Shown here: piece by piece, positions 17,023 through 23,574 of the stretch
How positions within the stretch are numbered: the first letter of the stretch is position 1
How the letters are laid out: every line of letters starts with the position of its first letter
Assembly: GCA_016714975.1 (NCBI GenBank)
Contig: JADKBR010000007.1
Location: forward strand, 162,330 to 226,329
DNA length: 64,000 nucleotides
Source: Candidatus Dechloromonas phosphorivorans
GTDB lineage: Bacteria; Pseudomonadota; Gammaproteobacteria; Burkholderiales; Rhodocyclaceae
Direction of reading: 5' to 3'
Program-made: the position numbers and the translations under genes
The notes under the pieces: generated by a model
The model's input: only the letters and a program-made list of their open reading frames with translations
Told to the model about the DNA's origin: nothing
Databases searched by the model: none

Positions 17023-17646
17023 CTACTTCTTCTCTTCCGGCTTGTCGCCGGTCGACATGGACAGCATCCCCTCGTTGCGCTCGCCGATATGCTGGTCGAT
17101 GGGCGGCAACTGGTGGGCGATCCCCTTGTGGCAGTCGATGCAGGTCTTGCCTGCGGCAAAGGCCTTCGGATGCATCTTGGCGGCACGGTTACCCTGCTCG
17201 GTGAAATCCATGTAGTCGTAACGGTGGCAGTTGCGGCACTCCTGGGAGTCGTTGGACTTCATCCGGTCCCACTCATGCTGCGCCAGCACGGCGCGCTTGG
17301 CGTTGAACTTCTCGGGCGTATCGATGGAGCCGAGGATCTTGTGAAAGACTTCGTTGGACGCCTGTATCTTGCGCACCATCTTCGGCCCCCACTCCTTGGG
17401 CACGTGGCAATCGGGACAGGTCGCCCGGACACCGGTACGGTTCGTGTAGTGCACCGTGTTCTGGTATTCCTTGAAGACGTTCTCCTTCATTTCATGACAG
17501 GAAATGCAGAACGCCTCCTTGTTGGTCTCCTCGAGCGCCCAGTTGAAGCCGCCCCAGAAGACGATACCGGCAACAAACAACAATAGTGCCGTCGCCACGC
17601 CAACACGCTTGACCCAGGCGGGCATCAATTTTTCGAGACTCATCAT
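17023..17646 (-). CDS. napC: Tetraheme cytochrome c quinol dehydrogenase NapC
   Basis: 207 aa NapC/NirT-family protein. One N-terminal membrane anchor (hydrophobic, about residues 12-35), then a periplasmic domain with four CxxCH heme sites: CISCH, CPDCH, CRNCH and CIDCH. It takes electrons from the quinol pool and passes them to NapB. Two adjacent ATGs (17646, 17643) overlap the napB stop (ATGATGA), with AGAGGGGGG upstream. Last gene of napDABC; a terminator follows. No napGH genes are present, so NapC is the likely sole quinol entry point. Confidence 0.95.
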   Translation of the reverse strand: MMSLEKLMPAWVKRVGVATALLLFVAGIVFWGGFNWALEETNKEAFCISCHEMKENVFKEYQNTVHYTNRTGVRATCPDCHVPKEWGPKMVRKIQASNEVFHKILGSIDTPEKFNAKRAVLAQHEWDRMKSNDSQECRNCHRYDYMDFTEQGNRAAKMHPKAFAAGKTCIDCHKGIAHQLPPIDQHIGERNEGMLSMSTGDKPEEKK

Positions 17647-18089
17647 TCCCCCCTCTTGGCAGCCGGCTTGTAGGTATTTTCGACCAGCGGCTTGGCGTCG
17701 AACTGTGGCACGTGGCACTGCAGGCAGAAATAGCGGCGCGGCGAAATATTGGGGTGCTTCTTGTCCTCGCGGTCAAGGTAATGCGACTTGGCCACCAGGG
17801 TCGCACCGGTTTCCTCGGCGCGCTCCTTCGAGTGGCAGTCCATGCACTTGTTGAAGTTCTGCGTAATGTTGTAGCCCTTGATGCTGTGCGGGATCAGCGG
17901 CGGCTGCTTCTGAAAGTTGCGCGGGATTAACTCTTGATCCCTTTCCGGACGGAACATATTGTCGTTCTTCGACAGTTGCTCGATCGGCACGTCCCCACGC
18001 AACGACTCCATTTTCTGCTGCGCACCGGCGCCACTCACTCCCGACAGGAGCAGCGCAGCCGCCAGGCCCAGGGCAGGGATGAATCTCAT
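17643..18089 (-). CDS. napB: Periplasmic nitrate reductase, diheme cytochrome c subunit NapB
   Basis: 148 aa. A cleavable signal peptide (MRFIPALG..., ending around GAGAQ) is followed by a small periplasmic domain with two CxxCH heme sites, CMDCH and CLQCH, and the NapB-typical IPHSIKGYNITQNFNKC and CLQCHVPQ wording. It carries electrons from NapC to the NapA [4Fe-4S] cluster. The ATG at 18089 has GGAGGG about eight bases upstream; a TTG at 18104 is rejected. It overlaps napC and lies 66 bp after napA. Confidence 0.95.
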   Translation of the reverse strand: MRFIPALGLAAALLLSGVSGAGAQQKMESLRGDVPIEQLSKNDNMFRPERDQELIPRNFQKQPPLIPHSIKGYNITQNFNKCMDCHSKERAEETGATLVAKSHYLDREDKKHPNISPRRYFCLQCHVPQFDAKPLVENTYKPAAKRGE

Positions 18090-18155
18090 GTTGTTACCCT
18101 CCAATTGACGGCCGGTTGTCCTTTCGGCCGCGTTTCATCGTGACGATTCCGGCAA

Positions 18156-20669
18156 TCAGGCGCGAACGACCTTGACCGCACATTTCTTGTAGTCGGTTTC
18201 CTTGGAAATCGGGCAGGTCGCGTCGAGCGTCAGCTTGTTGACCAGGCGGCCGGCATCGAAGAACGGGATGAAGACGAGGCCGCGCGGCGGCTTGTTGCGC
18301 CCCCGGGTTTCGACGCGCAGAACCACTTCGCCGCGCCGCGACGCCACCTTGACCTCCATGCCGCGCTGCAGACCGCGTGCCTTGGCGTCGTCCGGGTTCA
18401 TGAAGACCACGGCATCCGGGAAGGACTTGTAGAGTTCCGGCACCCGGCGGGTCATCGTTCCGGTATGCCAATGCTCAAGAATCCGGCCGGTGCACAGCCA
18501 CATGTCGAATTCCTTGTCCGGCGACTCGGCGGCAGGCTGGTAAGGCAGTGCGAAGATCACCGCCTTGCGATCCTTGTGACCGTAGAACGCAATGCCCTCG
18601 CCCTTCTTGACATAGGGATCGAAGCCCTCGCGGAAGCGCCACAGCGTTTCCTTGCCATCGACAACCGGCCAGCGCAGACCGCGCGTCTGATGGTAGGTGT
18701 CGAACGGGGCCAGGTCGTGTGCCCGGCCGCGACCGAAAGGCGCGTACTCCTCGAACAGCCCTTTCTGGACATAGAAACCGAAATACTTGGATTCGTCATT
18801 GTCGAACCCGGCAGCCGTTTCGCTGACCTTGTACTTGTCCGCCACGCCATTGGCGAACAGGACATCGTACAAGGTCTTGCCCTTCAGCTTAGGCGCCTTG
18901 GCGACCAGGTCAGCCGGCCAGACATCCTCGACCTTGAAACGCTTGGCAAACTCCATGATTTGCCAGAGGTCGGAACGCGAATCGCCCGGCGCCTTGACCT
19001 GCTGGCGCCAGAACTGCGTGCGCCGCTCGGCGTTGCCGTAGGCGCCTTCCTTCTCCACCCACATCGAAGTCGGCAAGACAAGGTCGGCAGCCGTCGCCGA
19101 AACCGTCGGATAGGGATCGGAGACGACAACGAAGTTTTCCGGCTTGCGCCAGCCCGGAAAAAGTTCCTCGTTGATGTTCGGCCCGGCCTGCATGTTGTTG
19201 TTGCACTGCTGCCAGTAGAAATTGACCTTGCCATCTTTCAGCGCCCGCGCCATTGCCACGGCATGCAGGCCCGGCTTGTCGGGAATTGTGCCTTCGGGCA
19301 GGTTCCATAATTGTTCCGCAACCTTGCGGTGTTCCGAATTGGTGACCACCATGTCCGCCGGCAGGCGATGCGAGAAGGTGCCCACCTCGCGCGCCGTGCC
19401 GCAGGCTGACGGCTGACCGGTCAGCGAGAAAGGGCTGTTGCCCGGCTCGGAGATCTTGCCGGTCAGCAAGTGGATGTTATAGACGAGGTTGTTCGCCCAC
19501 GTGCCGCGCGTATGCTGATTGAAGCCCATGGTCCAGAACGAGGTCACCTTGATCTTCGGGTCGGCATACAACTCGGCCAGCGCCTTGAGATCCTTCACCG
19601 AAACGCCGGAGAGCTTGGAAACGGACTCGGCCGTGTATTCGGAAACGAACTTCTTGTAGTCGTCGAAGCTGATCGCCTCGGATTTGCCGGTATCGCCCTT
19701 CGGCTTGCCGTCAGCGTCGGGGTAACCGTTGCTCGTTGCGTTCTTCTCCAGTGCGTGCGTCGGACGCAGGCCATAGCCGATGTCGGTGGCGCTCTTCTTG
19801 AAGTTGATGTGCTTGTCGACAAACGCCTGGTTCACCTTGCCATTCTGGATGATGTAGTTGGCAATGAAGTTGAGGATCGCCAGGTCGGTCTGCGGCGTGA
19901 AGATCATCGGGATATCGGCCAGCTCATACGAGCGATGCTCGAAAGTCGACAGCACGGCGACCTTGACATTCTTGTTCGAGAGCTTGCGGTCGGTGACGCG
20001 CGTCCACAGGATCGGGTGCATCTCGGCCATGTTCGAGCCCCACAGCACGAAGGCGTCGGCATGCTCGATGTCGTCGTAGCAGCCCATCGGCTCGTCGATG
20101 CCGAAGGTGCGCATGAAGCCGGCAACGGCCGAGGCCATGCAATGGCGGGCATTGGGGTCGATATTGTTGGTGCGGAAACCGGCCTTCATCAGCTTGGCGG
20201 CGGCAATCCCGTCCCACACGGTCCACTGTCCCGATCCGAACATCGCCAAGCCGTTCGGCCCCTTGATCTTCAGCGTTTCCCTGGTCTTTTCCTCCATGAT
20301 GTCGAAGGCCTGCTTCCAGGTGATTGGCGTGAACTCGCCGTTCTTGTCGAACTTGCCGTCCTTCATCCGCAGCATCGGCGTCTTGACACGGTCGGCGCCG
20401 TACATGATCTTCGACAGGAAATAGCCCTTGATACAGTTGAGGCCGCGATTGACCGGCGCTTCAGGATCACCCTGGGTCGCCACGACGCGACCGTCCTGGG
20501 TGCCGACCAGCACGCCACAACCGGTACCGCAAAAGCGGCACGGCGCCTTGTCCCAGCGGATTTCATCCTTCTGGGCAGCCGCCACGGCGCTGGCGCCGGG
20601 CAGGCCGGCCGCCGATAGCGCCGCTGCCACTGCATTTGCCTTGATGAAATCCCGTCGATTGAGTTTCAC
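18156..20669 (-). CDS. napA: Periplasmic nitrate reductase catalytic subunit NapA
   Basis: 837 aa (E. coli NapA is 828). It reduces nitrate to nitrite in the periplasm with Mo-bis-MGD and one [4Fe-4S] cluster. Seen: twin-arginine signal NRRDFIKANA; cluster cysteines Cys44, Cys47, Cys51 (CRFCGTGC) and Cys79 (GLNCIKGY); Mo ligand Cys177 (NARHCMAS). The start is a GTG at 20669, matching the MKLxRRxFMKANA start of homologues, overlapping the napD stop (GTGA) with AGGAGG upstream. The frame extends 12 codons further with no support. Likely induced with napD under low oxygen through the FNR-like site. Confidence 0.97.
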   Translation of the reverse strand: MKLNRRDFIKANAVAAALSAAGLPGASAVAAAQKDEIRWDKAPCRFCGTGCGVLVGTQDGRVVATQGDPEAPVNRGLNCIKGYFLSKIMYGADRVKTPMLRMKDGKFDKNGEFTPITWKQAFDIMEEKTRETLKIKGPNGLAMFGSGQWTVWDGIAAAKLMKAGFRTNNIDPNARHCMASAVAGFMRTFGIDEPMGCYDDIEHADAFVLWGSNMAEMHPILWTRVTDRKLSNKNVKVAVLSTFEHRSYELADIPMIFTPQTDLAILNFIANYIIQNGKVNQAFVDKHINFKKSATDIGYGLRPTHALEKNATSNGYPDADGKPKGDTGKSEAISFDDYKKFVSEYTAESVSKLSGVSVKDLKALAELYADPKIKVTSFWTMGFNQHTRGTWANNLVYNIHLLTGKISEPGNSPFSLTGQPSACGTAREVGTFSHRLPADMVVTNSEHRKVAEQLWNLPEGTIPDKPGLHAVAMARALKDGKVNFYWQQCNNNMQAGPNINEELFPGWRKPENFVVVSDPYPTVSATAADLVLPTSMWVEKEGAYGNAERRTQFWRQQVKAPGDSRSDLWQIMEFAKRFKVEDVWPADLVAKAPKLKGKTLYDVLFANGVADKYKVSETAAGFDNDESKYFGFYVQKGLFEEYAPFGRGRAHDLAPFDTYHQTRGLRWPVVDGKETLWRFREGFDPYVKKGEGIAFYGHKDRKAVIFALPYQPAAESPDKEFDMWLCTGRILEHWHTGTMTRRVPELYKSFPDAVVFMNPDDAKARGLQRGMEVKVASRRGEVVLRVETRGRNKPPRGLVFIPFFDAGRLVNKLTLDATCPISKETDYKKCAVKVVRA

Positions 20670-20923
20670 GCCTGCACCTCCTCGGTATCCGACTCTTCGT
20701 CGCAATATTGATAAACCATGGCCACCGCTGCGACGCCGGGAACACCATGAAGCGCCACGTAGCAGTTTGTGGCTGATTCCGTGTCGTCATCCTCGATCGT
20801 GACGACAACCTTTCCTTCCGGGCTGCGCGCGTGAATCTCCACCCCCGGCATCGCCGCCAATGCGGCACAAGCCGCATCGAGCCGCTCTGGAACGATGTGC
20901 ACGATCGCACTGGAAATATTCAC
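20666..20923 (-). CDS. napD: NapA signal-peptide-binding chaperone NapD
   Basis: 85 aa cytoplasmic ferredoxin-fold protein that binds the NapA twin-arginine signal peptide and delays export until the Mo cofactor is inserted. Seen: ISSAIVHIVPERLDAACAAL, PGVEIHARSPEGKVVVTIE and GVAAVAMVYQYCDEE, matching the NapD layout of two beta-alpha-beta units and an acidic tail. A GTG at 20923 gives the correct length, with AAGGGGGG upstream; the reading from 20983 adds 20 residues without NapD character. First gene of the operon. Confidence 0.9.
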   Translation of the reverse strand: MNISSAIVHIVPERLDAACAALAAMPGVEIHARSPEGKVVVTIEDDDTESATNCYVALHGVPGVAAVAMVYQYCDEESDTEEVQA

Positions 20924-21009
20924 TGCGTTCAACCCCCCTTGGCTCGCGCGCCCTTTGCGGCGTGCATTGCACCAGGAAGACATGATCCTGATCCAGCGCG
21001 ATCATTCCG

Positions 21010-21023
21010 TTGACTTGCGTCAA
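21010..21023 (-). promoter_or_regulatory. FNR/Dnr-type palindrome upstream of napD
   Basis: TTGAC-ttgc-GTCAA is a perfect 14-bp palindrome (21010-21023) of the CRP/FNR type (TTGAT-N4-ATCAA in FNR, C/G variants in Dnr/Nnr). Its centre is 93-94 bp upstream of the napD start. A class II arrangement (centre at -41.5) would place the transcript start near 20975. A 4/6 match to a -10 box (GATCAT, 20982-20987, minus strand) sits at the right distance. Binding is inferred. Confidence 0.6.
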
Positions 21024-21070
21024 GACTTCCTTGCTTTGAAGTGCTTCTAGTTCAACAGGAGGGGACGGAA

Positions 21071-21127
21071 ATAGTTCGTTTGAACTATGACAGAGCGTTT
21101 CGGCTCTTGATAGGCGATGCCTATCAA
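21071..21127 (+). promoter_or_regulatory. Two palindromes with OxyR-like ATAG/CTAT elements upstream of ahpC
   Basis: Two perfect inverted repeats lie 86-142 bp before ahpC. The first is ATAGTTC-gttt-GAACTAT (21071-21088). The second is TTGATAGGC-gat-GCCTATCAA (21107-21127), which contains ATAG-N7-CTAT (21110-21124), the spacing of an OxyR contact unit. The two do not form one continuous four-element OxyR site, because the helical spacing between them is off. Control of ahpCF by OxyR is established in many proteobacteria; here it is an inference. Confidence 0.55.
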
Positions 21128-21212
21128 ACCGATTCCCCGATTCAATTGGCTCAATGCCAGAACTGCCACTATCATCTCGGTGTCGTTACTCATCAACCAA
21201 GGAGAAAACCCC

Positions 21213-21776
21213 ATGTCGCTCATCAATACCGAAGTCCAGCCGTTCAAGACCCAAGCCTTCCACAATGGCAAGTTCGTCGAAGTGACCGAGGCCAGCCTGA
21301 AGGGCAAGTGGTCCGTTCTGATCTTCATGCCGGCAGCCTTTACCTTCAACTGCCCGACCGAAATCGAAGACGCCGCCGACCACTACGCCGAGTTCCAAAA
21401 GGCCGGTGCCGAGGTCTACATCGTCACCACCGACACTCATTTCTCGCACAAGGTCTGGCACGAGACCTCGCCTGCTGTCGGCAAGGCCCGGTTCCCGCTG
21501 GTTGGCGACCCGACGCATACCCTGACCAACGCCTTCGGCGTGCATATTCCGGAAGCCGGTCTGGCGCTGCGCGGCACCTTTGTCATCAACCCCGATGGCA
21601 TCATCAAGACCATGGAAGTCCATGACAACGCGATTGCCCGCGACGTCAAGGAAACCCTGCGCAAGCTCAAGGCCGCCCAGTACGTCGCCTCGCACCCGAA
21701 CGAAGTCTGCCCGGCCAAGTGGCAGGAAGGCGCCAAGACGCTGGCTCCGTCCATCGACCTCGTCGGCAAGATCTGA
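21213..21776 (+). CDS. ahpC: Alkyl hydroperoxide reductase AhpC (peroxiredoxin)
   Basis: 187 aa typical 2-Cys peroxiredoxin that reduces H2O2, organic peroxides and peroxynitrite in the cytoplasm. Peroxidatic Cys47 lies in FTFNCPTE and resolving Cys166 in NEVCPAKW, matching Cys46/Cys165 of E. coli. The ATG at 21213 has AGGAG upstream (ggagaaaacccc); the longer frame from 21117 would run through the putative operator. It is followed by two strong hairpins and then ahpF, its reductase partner. Divergent from napDABC. Confidence 0.97.
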   Translation: MSLINTEVQPFKTQAFHNGKFVEVTEASLKGKWSVLIFMPAAFTFNCPTEIEDAADHYAEFQKAGAEVYIVTTDTHFSHKVWHETSPAVGKARFPLVGDPTHTLTNAFGVHIPEAGLALRGTFVINPDGIIKTMEVHDNAIARDVKETLRKLKAAQYVASHPNEVCPAKWQEGAKTLAPSIDLVGKI

Positions 21777-21797
21777 GCCTCGACACGAATCGCCAAT

Positions 21798-21865
21798 CCG
21801 CTCCCTGTCCGGGAGCGGTGCGGATTTCAGTGAAAAGGGGCCGGAGAGCCCCTTTTCACTGAAAT
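21798..21865 (+). terminator. Two tandem hairpins between ahpC and ahpF
   Basis: First hairpin: CCGCTCCC (21798-21805) with GGGAGCGG (21811-21818), 5-nt loop. Second: a perfect 18-bp inverted repeat, 21824-21841 (atttcagtgaaaaggggc) with 21848-21865, 6-nt loop. Its core AAAAGGGGC/GCCCCTTTT resembles a bidirectional terminator. It lies before the ahpF ribosome-binding site, so partial termination or 3'-end stabilisation of an ahpC-only transcript is plausible. Confidence 0.65.
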
Positions 21866-21886
21866 TCTCAAGAACGGGAGAACAGC

Positions 21887-23440
21887 ATGCTCGACGCAAA
21901 CATCAAGACTCAACTCAAGGCCTACCTCGAAAAGCTGCAGACGCCGATCGAACTCGTCGCATCGCTGGATGACAGCGCCCCGGCGCAGGAAATGCGCGGC
22001 CTGCTGACCGACATCGCCGAACTTTCGGATAAGGTCAGCCTGCGCGAGGACGGCGATGCCGCGCGGCGCCCCTCCTTCGCCATCGGCCGCCCCGGCGAAG
22101 CGGCGCGCATCAGCTTCGCCGGCCTGCCGATGGGCCACGAATTCACCTCGCTGATCCTCGCCCTGCTGCAGACCGGCGGCCACCCGCCCAAGGTCGACGC
22201 CGACGTGATCGAGCAGATCAAGGCGCTGCCGGGCAATTTCCGGTTCGAGACCTACATTTCGCTGTCCTGCCACAACTGCCCGGATGTTGTGCAAGCACTG
22301 AACCTGATGGCCGTGCTCAACCCCGGCGTCAGCCACGTGATGATCGATGGCGCGTTGTTCCAGACTGAGGTCGACAAGCGCCAGATCATGGCCGTCCCGA
22401 CCATGTTCCTCAACGGCGAGGAATTCGGTGCCGGGCGGATGACCATCGAGGAGATCATCGCCAAGGTCGATACTGGCGCCGCCGCCCGCGACGCCGCCAG
22501 ACTCGGGGCCAGGGAAACATTTGACGTGCTCATCGTCGGCGGCGGCCCGGCCGGCGCGGCGGCGGCGATCTACGCGGCGCGCAAGGGGATCCGCACGGGT
22601 CTGCTGGCGGAGCGCTTCGGCGGTCAGGTCATGGACACGCTGGCCATCGAGAACTTCATCTCGGTCAAGGAGACCGACGGCCCGAAGCTGGTCATGGGGC
22701 TGGAAGAACACGTCAAGGACTACGACGTCGACATCATGAACCTGCAACGCGCCACGCAGCTCAAGGCCGGCGACCTGGTCGAGGTGACGCTGGAAAACGG
22801 TGCCGTGCTCAGGAGCAAGTCGGTCATCATCGCCACCGGCGCGCGCTGGCGCGAGATGAACGTCCCCGGCGAAAAGGAGTATCGCGGCAAGGGAGTCGCC
22901 TACTGCCCGCACTGCGACGGCCCGCTGTTCAAGGGCAAGCGCGTCGCCGTCATCGGCGGCGGCAATTCCGGTGTCGAGGCGGCGATCGACCTCGCCGGCA
23001 TCGTCGGCCATGTCACGCTGTTCGAGTTCGACAGCAAGCTGCGCGCCGATGCCGTGCTCCAGCGCAAGCTGGCCAGCCTGCCGAACGTCACGACAGTCAC
23101 CAGCGCACTGACCACCGAAGTCACCGGCGACGGCAACAAGGTCAACGGTCTGGTCTACAAGGACCGCAACACCGATCAGGTCAAGCGGATTGACCTCGCA
23201 GGCGTCTTCGTCCAGATCGGCTTGTTGCCCAATACCGACTGGCTCAAAGGCACGATCAACCTGTCGAAGTTCGGCGAAATCGAGATCGATGCCAAGGGCC
23301 AGACATCGGTTCCTGGTGTCTTCGCCGCCGGCGACTGCACGACGGTACCCTACAAGCAGATCGTCATTGCCATGGGCGCTGGCGCCACCGCATCGCTCAG
23401 TGCCTTCGACCACCTGATCCGCACCTCCGCACCTGCCTGA
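21887..23440 (+). CDS. ahpF: Alkyl hydroperoxide reductase subunit F
   Basis: 517 aa flavoprotein that passes electrons from NADH to AhpC. N-terminal tandem thioredoxin-fold domain with the redox pair Cys128/Cys131 (SCHNCPDV). A thioredoxin-reductase-like part follows: FAD motif IVGGGPAGAAAAIYAAR, active site Cys340-Pro-His-Cys343 (YCPHCDGP), NAD motif VIGGGNSGVEAAIDL, and C-terminal FAAGDCTTVPYKQIV. Length equals that of E. coli AhpF. A run of GAACGGGAG before the ATG serves as ribosome-binding site. Hairpins upstream probably lower its expression relative to ahpC. Confidence 0.97.
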   Translation: MLDANIKTQLKAYLEKLQTPIELVASLDDSAPAQEMRGLLTDIAELSDKVSLREDGDAARRPSFAIGRPGEAARISFAGLPMGHEFTSLILALLQTGGHPPKVDADVIEQIKALPGNFRFETYISLSCHNCPDVVQALNLMAVLNPGVSHVMIDGALFQTEVDKRQIMAVPTMFLNGEEFGAGRMTIEEIIAKVDTGAAARDAARLGARETFDVLIVGGGPAGAAAAIYAARKGIRTGLLAERFGGQVMDTLAIENFISVKETDGPKLVMGLEEHVKDYDVDIMNLQRATQLKAGDLVEVTLENGAVLRSKSVIIATGARWREMNVPGEKEYRGKGVAYCPHCDGPLFKGKRVAVIGGGNSGVEAAIDLAGIVGHVTLFEFDSKLRADAVLQRKLASLPNVTTVTSALTTEVTGDGNKVNGLVYKDRNTDQVKRIDLAGVFVQIGLLPNTDWLKGTINLSKFGEIEIDAKGQTSVPGVFAAGDCTTVPYKQIVIAMGAGATASLSAFDHLIRTSAPA

Positions 23441-23574
23441 TGGCGGCACCGTCGCAGCGACGTGGATGAAAAACGGCCATTCTTGCATGTCGACCGCAAC
23501 GATCATGCTTACAGCAAGCCGGGGCGGTTACGCAGAATTTCTTGAACGAAAGCCGCTTTGCCCTTGTCGAGAGG

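Noticed and set aside
21071..21127. A single four-element OxyR tetramer site
   Set aside because: The two palindromes are not in the 11-bp register required; only the second has the N7 unit.
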